Shown one piece after another: positions 43,711 through 53,686 of a stretch of 64,000 nt of DNA; position 1 is the first letter of the stretch; each line of letters starts with the position of its first letter. This DNA is from an uncultured Akkermansia sp. Its GTDB lineage: Bacteria > Verrucomicrobiota > Verrucomicrobiia > Verrucomicrobiales > Akkermansiaceae. Location of the stretch: contig CAJKMG010000001.1 of the NCBI GenBank assembly GCA_905200945.1, forward strand, positions 248,001 to 312,000. The letters run 5' to 3'. Position numbers and translations under genes: made by a program. A model generated the notes under the pieces. That model worked only from the letters and a program-made list of their open reading frames with translations. It searched no databases and had not been told where the DNA came from.

Positions 43711-43753
43711 AGGCCGGAGAGGGAGGAAATGACCTCCTTTTCCGGCCTTTCCC
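43711..43753 (+). terminator. Rho-independent terminator
   Basis: Outer arms AGGCCGGA (43711-43718) and TCCGGCCT (43741-43748) with a second inner pairing GGAGG/CCTCC, then a short T-run. Ends the YdjY/terpene-cyclase-fold unit. Confidence 0.75.
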
Positions 43754-43813
43754 ATGCCTGGAAATGAACGTCCCATGGAATAAAAGGGTCTTTTCCTCAA
43801 CCATTTCAAATTC

Positions 43814-44278
43814 ATGGACACCATTGATTCCATTACCATTATTGCGGCGGCGTGGGGGTTGCTGGTCCTTCGGCTGACTCTGGCCCTGATCCTGTGGCCG
43901 CACGGAGCCCAGAAAGTGCTGGGCTGGTTCGGGGGAGCGGGCTGGGACGGCACATACCAGGCCTTCACGGGAAAAATGGGCATTCCCCCCTTCCTGGCCA
44001 AGGTGGCCATGCTGACGGAATTTTTCGCCCCCATCTGCCTGGTGCTGGGCATCTTCACCAGGCTAGCGGCGCTCTCCGTCATCATCATGATGGCCGTCGC
44101 CATGACTAAACATGTTAAAAACGGCTACTTCGCCAACTGGTCCGGGGAAAAAAACGGGGAAGGGGTGGAATTCCACCTGCTCTATGCCGGCTCCGCCCTG
44201 GCGCTGCTTCTGACCGGTCCCGGCCCGTGGTCCGTGGATGCCTGGTGCATGGATATCATGCACGCCATCTTCGGCTGA
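43814..44278 (+). CDS. DoxX-family membrane protein
   Basis: A 154-residue protein with four membrane helices and the DoxX pattern LRLTLALILWPHGAQKVLGWFGG near the N-terminus, followed by FLAKVAMLTEFFAPICLVLGIFTR. The conserved Pro-His-Gly is present. DoxX proteins have been linked to redox balance and membrane quinone chemistry in some bacteria; the function here is not settled. Stands alone between a terminator and cysE. Confidence 0.85.
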   Translation: MDTIDSITIIAAAWGLLVLRLTLALILWPHGAQKVLGWFGGAGWDGTYQAFTGKMGIPPFLAKVAMLTEFFAPICLVLGIFTRLAALSVIIMMAVAMTKHVKNGYFANWSGEKNGEGVEFHLLYAGSALALLLTGPGPWSVDAWCMDIMHAIFG

Positions 44279-44350
44279 CGGAGGCAAGTCATCCCCTGCC
44301 GGGCATAGGACGCACTTTCCGATTCTCAAATCCTCTGTATTCTGGTATTT

Positions 44351-45217
44351 ATGGGAAGGCTTTCTTTTGCCTTGTTAACCCTTCCCGCCATGACCAGCCA
44401 TAAACGCTTGAAACTCCGGCAGTGCACCAACTGCGAATGCGTCATTAACGGAGTATGGGAATGGGTGGAGGAATGCGCCCGCGCTGCGGCTGAGGAAGAA
44501 CCCGCCATGCGCGGCATTCTGGACGACGTCTGCCTGTCCCGCAATTCCCTGGCTACTTCCATCTCGGCTCGGCTGGCCCGCAAGCTCTCCCGCCGGGACA
44601 TGCCGCGGGAGCTGATTGAGCCCCTTATCCGGGAAGCGCTGGCGGAAGACCAGAACATCCTCAGTCAAATAGCCCAGGACCTGATCGCCATCGTGGACCG
44701 GGATCCCGCCTGCCGTACGCCGCTGGAACCCCTGCTTTTTTACAAGGGGTTCCACGCCATCACCACGTACCGCATCTCCCACTGGCTGTGGCAGCATGAC
44801 CGGACAATCATGGCCCTTCAGTTCCAGAGCCTGGCCAGTGAAGTATTTGCGGTGGACATCCATCCGGCGGCCACCATCGGCTGCGGCATCCTGCTGGACC
44901 ACGCCACCAGTTTCGTAGTGGGGGAAACCGCCATCATCCGGGACAACGTCTCCATCCTGCATGAAGTCACGCTGGGCGGCACGGGCAAGGAGGAAGGGGA
45001 CCGCCATCCCATCGTGGAATCCGGAGTTCTTATCGGCGCGGGGGCTAAAATACTGGGGCGCGTCACCATTGGCGCCTGCGCCAAAATCGCAGCCAGCTCC
45101 GTCGTTCTGGAAAATGTCCCCCCCCATACCACGGTAGCGGGCGTACCCGCCGTTATCGTCAACGATTCCATTCCGGACAATCCCGCGCTGGAGATGAACC
45201 AGTGCCTTTGCAACTAA
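44351..45217 (+). CDS. cysE: Serine O-acetyltransferase CysE
   Basis: A 288-residue enzyme that makes O-acetylserine for cysteine synthesis. Left-handed beta-helix with the CysE signature IHPAATIGCGILLDHATSFVVGETAIIRDNVSILHEVTLGGTG (about residues 178-219), preceded by ITTYRISHWLW and followed by VLIGAGAKILGRVTIGACAKIAASSVVL. The N-terminal 100 residues form the helical trimer-dimerisation part, as in enteric CysE. ATG 44351 or 44390 could be the start; the second gives a more usual N-terminus. Confidence 0.92.
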   Translation: MGRLSFALLTLPAMTSHKRLKLRQCTNCECVINGVWEWVEECARAAAEEEPAMRGILDDVCLSRNSLATSISARLARKLSRRDMPRELIEPLIREALAEDQNILSQIAQDLIAIVDRDPACRTPLEPLLFYKGFHAITTYRISHWLWQHDRTIMALQFQSLASEVFAVDIHPAATIGCGILLDHATSFVVGETAIIRDNVSILHEVTLGGTGKEEGDRHPIVESGVLIGAGAKILGRVTIGACAKIAASSVVLENVPPHTTVAGVPAVIVNDSIPDNPALEMNQCLCN

Positions 45218-45222
45218 AACAA

Positions 45223-45243
45223 TAACGGATTGGTGATCCGTAA
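45223..45243. repeat. Short palindrome TAACGGAT-N5-ATCCGTAA
   Basis: Imperfect 8-base inverted repeat (one mismatch) with a 5-base loop, six bases after the cysE stop. Arms match the perfect palindrome at 6612-6632, but the loops differ. No T-run follows, so terminator function is doubtful. Confidence 0.45.
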
Positions 45244-45329
45244 CTTACATCAAAAATCAGAATCCGCAACTCCGCAAAAATCAGCGGAAAAGCAGGCATC
45301 AAAAAGACCAGGCATAATACAACAGTTTC

Positions 45330-45349
45330 AATTTCAATGTATTGAAATT
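45330..45349. promoter_or_regulatory. Palindromic control site before the autotransporter gene
   Basis: Perfect 9-base inverted repeat AATTTCAAT and ATTGAAATT with a 2-base spacer, 66 bases before the start codon at 45416, in an AT-rich 198-base gap. A further TTTCAA half-site (45326-45331) precedes it in direct orientation. The size and symmetry fit a dimeric repressor or activator site; the regulator is unknown. Confidence 0.5.
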
Positions 45350-45415
45350 CGCAACGCGCTTATTTTGAACATTTTGAGTTGAGAATGGATTCCCAATCCG
45401 CATACTGCACGGGAT

Positions 45416-48400
45416 ATGCGTTTAAGATTACCCCTCTCTCTAAGGTCTGCTTTGCTTGCGTGCAGTGTCCTGTTTACAACCGTGGCATCCGCCTCCGTTT
45501 CAGACGGAAACCTCGGCAACGTCATGTACATAGGGGACTCCATCACCCATGGCGTCAACAGCGGCTCGTGGCGCTGGGCCATGCATAAAATTTTCACGGA
45601 CAACGGCGTCAGCTATACTGAAAAAGGCATCATGACCGGTAATTTCAGCGGAGGCGTGGCCGCCGGAACCTCTTACGGTGGTAAGATTTTCCAGAATATC
45701 CATTCCTCTGCGGCTTCCGCGAGAACTTATGAAATCGCCGGGAGAGCGAACGGCAGCAACTACGGACGATTTGACGGCTCCAACATCAAAAACTGGCTGG
45801 GCCTGAGCACGGAAAAGACCAAGGGAGGGACCTATGCAGGACAGACTTTTACCGGAGCCAATAAACCGGACACGTTTTTCCTGCTCTCCGGAACCAACGA
45901 TCTTCTTTCCGACGGCGATAATAATTCACTGTTCTATCGTCTGGATGGAGTTACCTCCCTTTTGCTGGGAGACATGGATTCCATCGTCTCTTCCATCCGT
46001 ACCGCCAACAGCCAAGCAAGCATTTTAGTGATGACCATTCCCTGCTGGACGCAACATTCCAACGGGAACCTGGCTGAAACGCACCAGGCCGTAGCCTCCT
46101 ACAACGAATCCCTGAAGGAATGGGGGGCGAATAACGCCGCCAATGGCGTCAAGGTCATCGACATCAACGCAGGCATCATCGATGTAGCTTCCTCTACGCC
46201 ATTCTATGGGGTTCGCTCCATGTTCAACAACCCCACGGCGGACGGTCTGCATCCGAATGCCCAAGGCGATCTCCTGATGGCAGGCAACCTGGCCAAAGGC
46301 ATGGGCTATGCCGGGCGGTCAGCCGGGCAGGAAAGGAAAGCCGCCCATGAGCTGGAGGTCAACTTCGGACAAAATCCGTCCATCACCCAGCAGACGCTGG
46401 AGGCCAACGGCTTCACCGCCAATAATGTTTCCATCTCCAACAATACGGTCAACTTCAACAAATCCGGCAGCAGCGCCCTGACCTATAACTGGGGAGCCGC
46501 CCAGGGACAGAACAAGGGCTACACGGTAGATTTCACTCTGCGCCTGGGCAACGGGGCCACGGACGGCTGGGACACCACAAACAACTTCTCCCTGAATCTG
46601 GGAAACGGAACGCTGAACATTAATGAAGCGTATATCCAATGGGGCAGCACCATCCTTTATTCCAAAGACATGTCCGCCAATGCGGACGCCATCCGCGTAG
46701 CCTACGTGGCGGGAGACAGCGCCAACGGCCTGGGCGCGGGCTACTACATCTGGCTGGGCGATGTTCTCATCGGGGAAGCGCAGACGGCAGCGGGGGGAAG
46801 TTCTTCCGGCCTCACGTTCAGCTATTCCGGAACGCTGGACGCCATCCTGTCCGATCTGGCTTTGGACGGTTCCCTTTCCTACGCCCCCTCTACCGCCGGT
46901 ATCACAGGCCCGGAACCTCTTTATCTGGCAAGTGGAGAGTCTCCCTCCATTCTCAAACCGGGCATGATTGAATGGACTGAGGGAACCGCCGCCACCGCCG
47001 TGGCCACCGCCGGAACCAACGCCACGTATAATGTCCGCAATACCACCAATTCCAATATTGCCAGCATTACGGGAACGGGAAGCACCAAATTTATTTACGC
47101 CAATAATGGCGCTTATGGCAGCGCGAATAACCGTCAGGACCTGTGGGTGACGCTGGGGGCAGGAACCAGCAGCGCCAACGGCTGGATAGGCGGCCACACA
47201 ACGGGAGACCTGTACGGTGACATCCACCTGCGCCTGGCGGAAGGGGCTATCGGCAAATCCACGGTATTCGGCGTTGTGAACGCCGGAACCGTTCACGGGG
47301 ACATTTACCTGGAATTCTCCTCATCCACCGGGGTTTACGATACTTCCTTCACCACCGGAGAAGCGGACCGCACTTCCGTGGCGGGCTCCTATGCCTCCAC
47401 CGTGGACGGGGACATCACCATGGTGTTCAATGACGGCGCGTTCTCCCACCGCATTTTCGGCGGCCTTTACACAGGCAATAAAACCATCTCCGGCTCCGCC
47501 TCCCTTTACATCAATGGCGGAACGTTCATGAATGAAATCTACGCCGGGAACAAGACGGACGGCACCATTTCCCGGGGGACCAGCCTGACCGTCACGGGCA
47601 CGGACGCCATTCTGGGCAAGGCTGACGGGGATAACTGGACGTGGACACTTCTGTGCGGAGGCAATAAAACCAGCGGCACCATTAACGGAGGCACCACGAT
47701 CACCCTGAAAGATATCGCCGCCACTACTGGAGCCGGAACGGAACATCAGTTCGACAAATACGCCGGCACCATCGACGGCAGGGGAGCCGGGACGGTGAAC
47801 GGGGAGAAGAAGCTCGTCTTTGACAACTACGCCACCAGCTTCTTGGGAACGCTCCAGAATTTTGACAAAGTACAAATTACCGGAAATTCGGACCTCGCGC
47901 TGGACAAGTCCCTGGGGAATACCGTCACCTCCCTGTCCGTGGACGCTGGTTCCTCCCTCCGGTTCAACCGGGACCAGGACGCCACGCTGGACATCACCAA
48001 CAATGGCACGATTCGCACCTCGCACAACCTGACTCTCAAATCCGCAGACACCGGAACCGGAACCTATTGGGTGGAAGGGGGAACGCTGGACCTGGCTGGA
48101 CAGGCCGTCTCCGGGAAAATCTCCATCTCTGCGGGGACGCTCTCCAATACGGAGGGACTGGGAGCCGGGAGCGTCTCCGTCTCCGGCATCACCGGGAACG
48201 TCAACCTGGGCGGACTTGACGGCAGCAGGCTGGACTCCAGCAACATGGGTAGCGGTACAGGAACCATTTCCGGTCTGACGGGCCATGCGGACCTGTCCGG
48301 TTCCGACACGCAATTAAGGCTTTCCGCCGCCAACATGGGCGCGGGCGGCACGGGAATCATCCAGTTCAATGACGCGGACAACGCCAGCTTGACGCTGGGC

Positions 48401-51241
48401 AACCTGACCCTGGCGCTGACGGCGGATGCCGTGGCGCTCCTCGCCGCTCCGGGGGACTACTCTTTCCACGTCACCAACGCCGCCCTGCATGCGGATACCA
48501 ACTATATCACCCTGAGCGAATACAACGGCATGGCGTGGGACATTACCCGGACGGAAGGCGGCCAGGTAATCATCTCCTTCGGCCAGTTGGACGCCATGGT
48601 CATTAACAAGGGATCTTCCAAAAACGTCACCTCCGCCAGCACGCTGGGGGCAACCCCCAGCGTCACCAACAACGGAACGCTGAACATCGACCTGTCCGCG
48701 GCAACTGCGCCGGAAGACAAAACAACCACCATCCGCTATCTGGCCGGTACGGAGGCCGATGCCGTCGTGAACACGGGAACGGACAGCAACGTGATCATCA
48801 CGCTTCTGAATGAAACCTCCGAAGATCCGGACAAAACGGGCAACACCGCCTATGCGGGCTCCATTGAAGGAGCAGCGCAGCTCGTCAAGGACGGGGAACA
48901 GAGGCTGACCGTTGACGGCAGGGTGACCGCCTCCGCTCTGGACGTGCGACAGGGAGAACTCGTGCTCCAGAACACGAAGGAAAGTTCCATCATCTCCGGC
49001 GCCCTGAACGTGGAACAGGACGCCGCGCTGACGCTGAACGCTGCCGCCCTGTCCGCCGGGGATCTGGCGGGTTACGGCTCCATCGCCCTGAACGGGGGCG
49101 CCCTGCTCACCATCGCCAGAGACACTCTTTCAGACCTGACGCTCCACGCAAGCGTCACCGGCTCCGGCACCCTGAAACTGGACAACTGCAACCTGATTCT
49201 GGAGACGGACAGCAACCTGGGCGAAGACGTGCTGCTCCATCTGGGGGGCGGCAGCCTGCGCCTGCAGGACGGCTCCACAATCGCTCTGGAAGGGCTCCAC
49301 CAGGAGCAGGAAAACGGAGCGCTCCACCTGGGGGCCGACGGACGTCTGGAACTGGCCTCCAACGACGGGAAGACCTACTCCTTCAAAGGGGATATCACCG
49401 GCACGGGAGACATCATCCACCAGGGCGAAGGCACGCAGATCATCCTTTCCTCCGGGGCTGGAGGCGTGGACGTCAGCCATATCCGGGCGGGCGGCCACCT
49501 CGTCCTGGGAGACAAGGACCTGGCCGCGGACGGCTCCATGACCTACAGGGACATTTCCGTCGGCGGCAACACCGAGGACGCTTCCGACGTGGATGCTACG
49601 GCGGACCTCTCCCTGATGAACAATACCACGGCCAACACGCTCTCCATCGCCTCCAACGGCAGACTGTACCTGGGCGGCAATCCCAGCCAGCGGGCCGTTC
49701 AGCTCGTGCTGACCGGCAGTAACGGCGGCGTGGCGGCCGATCTGGCCACCGGCGCTTCCCTGGACCTCACCGTCAATACGGAAACGCTGGCCCGCAGTGC
49801 GGACAACGCCTGGGCCGCCTTGGAGGGGGAAAACGGCTCCATCCGCATCAATGGGACGGCTCCGTCCGTCAACGTCAATATTTACGGCCTGGGCTCCGCG
49901 GGAGACTGGGCCATCCTGCCGGAATTCACCGTCAACGCCTTCTATGCGGAAAACGGACTGGTCACGGCGGACGGGGAAACCTGGACGGAAGACATGGTTA
50001 ATCTGACCTATGCCGGTTTCGCCAACCTCGTCTATGACGTCAACAAGATACTTTCCGACGACGGCAAGCTGTTCCAGGTTCACTTCACCAAGCTGGGAGA
50101 CAGCCCTCTGAAAGACTTCGCCTCCACGGGCAACCAGCAAGGCGCGGCGGACAGTCTGTGGGCCGTCACCTCCTCACCGGAAAACATCACTCCGGACATG
50201 ATGGAATTCCTTAACGCCGTGGGCAACGCCCAGGCCATGGGGAATGAGGAAGCTATCCGGTCAGCCCTTTCCTCCTATGCGGGCAGCGGCATTACCGCCC
50301 TGCATTCCGCCCAGAAGGGAGTCCTCCGGGACCAGGTACTCCACCTGCGCAACCGCCTCTCCCAAATGGGAGCCTCCCCGCAGTACATCCACGATGACCT
50401 GCCCGGCTTCAACGCCTGGATTGAAGGGGAAGGAGGCTACCGCAAACTGGATGACCGGACGGACGAATCAGGCTACAAGCTCAGCACCTGGGGCGGCACC
50501 TTCGGTTTTGACGTAACGTGCAGCGACAGCTTCGTATGGGGAGCGGCCTTCTCCGCCAGCTACGGCGACCTGGACGCCTACATGGCGAACGGGAATCTGG
50601 ACTCCTACTACGGAAATCTGTTCTTCCGCATCCAGTCGGGCCGCTGGGCGCACAACATCATCCTTACCTACGGATGGAACGACGCTTCCCTGGACCGCAC
50701 TGCGGGAATCCCCGGAGCCGGCATGTACGCCATGCACGGCAGCACCAGCGGCAGCAGTTACGGAGCCTTTTATGAAGGCACGTATGATCTGTACCTGAAT
50801 GAGAACAACACTTCCGCCCTCCAGCCCCTGGTGAATGCCTCCGTGTACAGGAGCCGGATGGACGGCTTTACGGAATCCGGCGGCCTGGGCATGAACGTGG
50901 ATGACATGGACTCCACCTACGGAACCGTGGGACTGGGCGCAAGGCTCCGCGGAGAACTGTCCGCCAACCTGACGGGCCGCGCCTCCTTGGGTGAACTGCG
51001 GGTGCAGGTTGTCCAGCTTCTGGGTGACCGGGACACCACAGCCGTTCTGGCTCCCGCCGGCATACCCGGCGCAGGGTTCCGCGTGAACGGAGCCAGGGAA
51101 GGAGCCACCGGCGTGCAGTTCGGAGCCGGAATCACCATTCCGGTGGGTTATACCGGCTCCGTCTTTGCAGACGTCAATGCGGATTTCCGCAGCCGCGCCA
51201 GCAGCTTCAACGGAAGCATCGGCTACAGGCTGACCTTCTGA
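45416..51241 (+). CDS. Giant autotransporter with N-terminal SGNH/GDSL esterase domain
   Basis: A 1941-residue secreted protein. Signal peptide 1-26 (LACSVLFTTVASA). Residues 30-300 form an SGNH hydrolase: MYIGDSITHG with nucleophile Ser42, SGTND (Asn161), and DGLHP with Asp276 and His279. After a beta-sandwich-like stretch (about 310-480), more than 1000 residues of Gly/Thr/Ser/Asn-rich repeats should form a beta-solenoid passenger. Residues about 1655-1941 are a type V autotransporter beta-barrel, ending in the outer-membrane signature GSIGYRLTF with a terminal Phe. The esterase would thus be displayed on the cell surface; O-acetyl esters of mucin glycans are a likely target, which is inference. 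Own control region upstream and a strong terminator downstream. Confidence 0.9.
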   Translation: MRLRLPLSLRSALLACSVLFTTVASASVSDGNLGNVMYIGDSITHGVNSGSWRWAMHKIFTDNGVSYTEKGIMTGNFSGGVAAGTSYGGKIFQNIHSSAASARTYEIAGRANGSNYGRFDGSNIKNWLGLSTEKTKGGTYAGQTFTGANKPDTFFLLSGTNDLLSDGDNNSLFYRLDGVTSLLLGDMDSIVSSIRTANSQASILVMTIPCWTQHSNGNLAETHQAVASYNESLKEWGANNAANGVKVIDINAGIIDVASSTPFYGVRSMFNNPTADGLHPNAQGDLLMAGNLAKGMGYAGRSAGQERKAAHELEVNFGQNPSITQQTLEANGFTANNVSISNNTVNFNKSGSSALTYNWGAAQGQNKGYTVDFTLRLGNGATDGWDTTNNFSLNLGNGTLNINEAYIQWGSTILYSKDMSANADAIRVAYVAGDSANGLGAGYYIWLGDVLIGEAQTAAGGSSSGLTFSYSGTLDAILSDLALDGSLSYAPSTAGITGPEPLYLASGESPSILKPGMIEWTEGTAATAVATAGTNATYNVRNTTNSNIASITGTGSTKFIYANNGAYGSANNRQDLWVTLGAGTSSANGWIGGHTTGDLYGDIHLRLAEGAIGKSTVFGVVNAGTVHGDIYLEFSSSTGVYDTSFTTGEADRTSVAGSYASTVDGDITMVFNDGAFSHRIFGGLYTGNKTISGSASLYINGGTFMNEIYAGNKTDGTISRGTSLTVTGTDAILGKADGDNWTWTLLCGGNKTSGTINGGTTITLKDIAATTGAGTEHQFDKYAGTIDGRGAGTVNGEKKLVFDNYATSFLGTLQNFDKVQITGNSDLALDKSLGNTVTSLSVDAGSSLRFNRDQDATLDITNNGTIRTSHNLTLKSADTGTGTYWVEGGTLDLAGQAVSGKISISAGTLSNTEGLGAGSVSVSGITGNVNLGGLDGSRLDSSNMGSGTGTISGLTGHADLSGSDTQLRLSAANMGAGGTGIIQFNDADNASLTLGNLTLALTADAVALLAAPGDYSFHVTNAALHADTNYITLSEYNGMAWDITRTEGGQVIISFGQLDAMVINKGSSKNVTSASTLGATPSVTNNGTLNIDLSAATAPEDKTTTIRYLAGTEADAVVNTGTDSNVIITLLNETSEDPDKTGNTAYAGSIEGAAQLVKDGEQRLTVDGRVTASALDVRQGELVLQNTKESSIISGALNVEQDAALTLNAAALSAGDLAGYGSIALNGGALLTIARDTLSDLTLHASVTGSGTLKLDNCNLILETDSNLGEDVLLHLGGGSLRLQDGSTIALEGLHQEQENGALHLGADGRLELASNDGKTYSFKGDITGTGDIIHQGEGTQIILSSGAGGVDVSHIRAGGHLVLGDKDLAADGSMTYRDISVGGNTEDASDVDATADLSLMNNTTANTLSIASNGRLYLGGNPSQRAVQLVLTGSNGGVAADLATGASLDLTVNTETLARSADNAWAALEGENGSIRINGTAPSVNVNIYGLGSAGDWAILPEFTVNAFYAENGLVTADGETWTEDMVNLTYAGFANLVYDVNKILSDDGKLFQVHFTKLGDSPLKDFASTGNQQGAADSLWAVTSSPENITPDMMEFLNAVGNAQAMGNEEAIRSALSSYAGSGITALHSAQKGVLRDQVLHLRNRLSQMGASPQYIHDDLPGFNAWIEGEGGYRKLDDRTDESGYKLSTWGGTFGFDVTCSDSFVWGAAFSASYGDLDAYMANGNLDSYYGNLFFRIQSGRWAHNIILTYGWNDASLDRTAGIPGAGMYAMHGSTSGSSYGAFYEGTYDLYLNENNTSALQPLVNASVYRSRMDGFTESGGLGMNVDDMDSTYGTVGLGARLRGELSANLTGRASLGELRVQVVQLLGDRDTTAVLAPAGIPGAGFRVNGAREGATGVQFGAGITIPVGYTGSVFADVNADFRSRASSFNGSIGYRLTF

Positions 51242-51268
51242 GAGCCCTCTTCAGGGGTATGTATCAAC

Positions 51269-51305
51269 GGAAGCACCGCGGCCATGCCGCGGTGCTTCCT
51301 TGTTT
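51269..51305 (+). terminator. Rho-independent terminator after the autotransporter gene
   Basis: Perfect 14-base arms (51269-51282 and 51286-51299), 3-base loop and a short T-rich tail. It lies between convergent genes and may also act on the proA side. Confidence 0.9.
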
Positions 51306-51322
51306 ACGGCGCGCTCTCCTGC

Positions 51323-52612
51323 TCAGGCACGGCCTTTCTGCGGAACTCGAGACGGATCCTTCAGCTGCCCGTCTCCTTCAATGACATACTTGTAGGAAGT
51401 CAGTTCCCTCAAGGCCATCGGCCCCCGGGCATGAAATTTATCCGTGCCGATGCCTATTTCCGCTCCGAATCCGAATTCCTCCCCGTCGCTGAACCGCGTG
51501 GAGCAATTATGATAAACGCACGCGCTGTCCACCCGGTTCATAAAATAATCGCGCGCCCGTTCATCCTCCGTAATGATGGAATCACTATGGTGAGACCCGT
51601 AATGGTTAATGTGCTCCACGGCATCCCGGACGCCGTCCACCACTTTCACGGAAAGAATCAGGTCTTCATATTCTGCGGACCAATCCTCTTCCCCCGCCGG
51701 AACGGCTTCCGGACCAAAAAACGGGCGGCTTCGCTCACACACGCGGCATTCCACGCCGCGCAGGCGCATGCGATCCGCCGCCATCGGCAGGAACCGCCCT
51801 GCCGCGGCAGCGTCCACCAGCAGGGTTTCCGCAGCATTGCACACGCCGGGCCTCTGCGTTTTAGCGTCGTCCAGCACATTCACGGCCATCTCCAAATCCG
51901 CCGCCGCATCCACATACACATGGCAAACGCCGTCCAGATGCTTCAGCACGGGGACTCTGGCGTACTCCGCCACGGCGCGGATCAACCCCTTTCCTCCCCT
52001 GGGAATAATCACGTTCAGGAAAGAATCCAGCTCGCACAACTGCCGTACCTCATCACGGCTGCCGGAATCCAGAAGCTGCACGGCATCCGCGGGAGCGGCG
52101 GACTCCTCCAGCGCGGCGCGCAAAACCTCCGCCAGCACCCGGTTGGTCCGCAGGGACTCGCTTCCGCCGCGCAGAATAACGGCATTCCCGGACTTCAGAC
52201 ACAGGGCGGCGGCATCGCAGGTGACGGTGCCGCGGCTCTCGTAAATGAAACCGATGACCCCCAGGGGAACGCGCACCTGGCGGATATGCAACCCGTTGGG
52301 GCGCGTCCATTCCCTGATGCATTCGCCCACGGGATCAGGGAGGACCGCCACCTGCTCCATGCCGCGGGCCATGTGTTCCACGCGCTCCGGCGTCAGGAGC
52401 AGCCTGTCCAGAAACGCGGCATTGCGGCCGCCTTTCCGGGCCTCTTCCATATCAAGGCCATTCTCCCGGACAATCTTTTCCGCAGCGCTCCGAACGCCTG
52501 CGGCCATCAGGCGCAGGGCCTGCGCCTTCTCTGCCGGCTCCAGGGCAAGCATCTCCCGTGAGGCCCTCAGCGCGGTCCGTCCCGCCGGTTCAAGAGGATT
52601 CTCCATCTTCAT
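51323..52612 (-). CDS. proA: Gamma-glutamyl phosphate reductase ProA
   Basis: A 429-residue NADPH-dependent reductase, the second step of proline synthesis. LGVIGFIYESRGTVTCDAAALCLKSGNAVILRGGSE is the family's N-terminal signature, and the catalytic cysteine is in QRPGVCNAAETLL. The C-terminus has FGAEIGIGTDKFHARGPMALRELTSYKY. Overlaps the end of proB by four bases (ATGA), so both are translated together. Confidence 0.96.
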   Translation of the reverse strand: MKMENPLEPAGRTALRASREMLALEPAEKAQALRLMAAGVRSAAEKIVRENGLDMEEARKGGRNAAFLDRLLLTPERVEHMARGMEQVAVLPDPVGECIREWTRPNGLHIRQVRVPLGVIGFIYESRGTVTCDAAALCLKSGNAVILRGGSESLRTNRVLAEVLRAALEESAAPADAVQLLDSGSRDEVRQLCELDSFLNVIIPRGGKGLIRAVAEYARVPVLKHLDGVCHVYVDAAADLEMAVNVLDDAKTQRPGVCNAAETLLVDAAAAGRFLPMAADRMRLRGVECRVCERSRPFFGPEAVPAGEEDWSAEYEDLILSVKVVDGVRDAVEHINHYGSHHSDSIITEDERARDYFMNRVDSACVYHNCSTRFSDGEEFGFGAEIGIGTDKFHARGPMALRELTSYKYVIEGDGQLKDPSRVPQKGRA

Positions 52613-53367
52613 CCTTTCGGTACAAAATATGTTCCGGCTCCTTCCGCCTTCCCCTCAAGCAGCAGCGCGATGCGTTCCGGATGGCGGCCATGCAGCATGT
52701 AAACGCCCGTCCCCGCATTCACGGCCTCCCGGATAGCCTGGAGCTTGGCACTCATGCCTCCCATGGAAAAGCGCCCCCGGTCCTCCTCCGCGAACGCCAG
52801 CACGGCATCCACATCCTCCACCCGGGAAATGATGGCCTTCCGCCTTCCTCCTGGGGGATACAGGCCGTCCACGCTCGTCAGGATGAACAGCGCGTCAGCC
52901 TCCACCAGACGCGCCATGTGCACGGAAAGAATATCGTTATCCCCAAACTTCAGCTCTTCCACGGATACGGTATCGTTCTCATTCACGATCGGAATGATGC
53001 CGCCGTGCTCAAACAGGCGCAGCACCGTAGCCTGCACATTGCTGCGGCGGCATTTCAAATCCTCCGCCGTCAGCAGAAGCTGGGCCACATCTACGTTAAA
53101 GTGGCTGAAAAGATTCTCATATGCCTGCATCAGCCGCGTCTGCCCTACGGCGGCGCACGCCTGTTTCAAGGACAGCTCCTGAGGATAGGACGGGAGCCCC
53201 AGGACGGACACGCCGGCCCCTACAGCGCCGGAGCTGACCAGAACCACCTGGTGCCCCTGCTGCATCAGATCCGCCAGGGCGCTCACCAAATGCACGATGG
53301 AAGAACCGTCCAATGTCCCATTCTCACGGGTCAACACGCCCGTACCTACTTTAATTACGATTTTCAT
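52609..53367 (-). CDS. proB: Glutamate 5-kinase ProB, short form without PUA domain
   Basis: A 252-residue amino acid kinase, first step of proline synthesis. IVIKVGTGVLTRENGTLD, the VSSGAVGAG loop, IIPIVNENDTVSVEELKFGDND and the GRFSMGGMSAKLQAIREA stretch are all present. E. coli ProB has 367 residues including a C-terminal PUA domain; here the chain ends with FVPKG after the kinase domain, as in several other phyla. ATG 53367 is supported by homology; a longer reading from 53409 is not. Confidence 0.94.
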   Translation of the reverse strand: MKIVIKVGTGVLTRENGTLDGSSIVHLVSALADLMQQGHQVVLVSSGAVGAGVSVLGLPSYPQELSLKQACAAVGQTRLMQAYENLFSHFNVDVAQLLLTAEDLKCRRSNVQATVLRLFEHGGIIPIVNENDTVSVEELKFGDNDILSVHMARLVEADALFILTSVDGLYPPGGRRKAIISRVEDVDAVLAFAEEDRGRFSMGGMSAKLQAIREAVNAGTGVYMLHGRHPERIALLLEGKAEGAGTYFVPKG

Positions 53368-53564
53368 GTATTTCCGCCTTTTATGATACAACAATCCCTT
53401 TTCCCGCAAAAAGCAGAAAACGCGTCCTTTCCGCTCTAACCCGCGAAAGTGCCGGTTGCAAAAAAACGGAAGGAATTCCCCTTCTCTTTCATAGGGCTAA
53501 AAAAGGATCATTCCCTCCGGTTGGCAGGCCGCTGGCGCGGATGAAATTCACCGTCCCGGACAAT

Positions 53565-53591
53565 ACCCCGGACAGCCATGAAAACCGGGGT
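53565..53591. other. Hairpin in the gap upstream of transketolase
   Basis: Perfect 7-base arms ACCCCGG (53565-53571) and CCGGGGT (53585-53591) with a 13-base loop and no T-run. The 53368-53686 gap between divergent proB and tkt also holds an AT-rich part around 53458-53512, where promoters could lie, but no confident -10/-35 pair was found. Confidence 0.35.
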
Positions 53592-53686
53592 CAGACGAAA
53601 CCGCGGAAAAGAAAATAAAGCTGACCGTCCAACATGTTTTTCACCGGCCCGAAACTGGTGCCGGAGACGCATTTTAGGCTTCCAAT

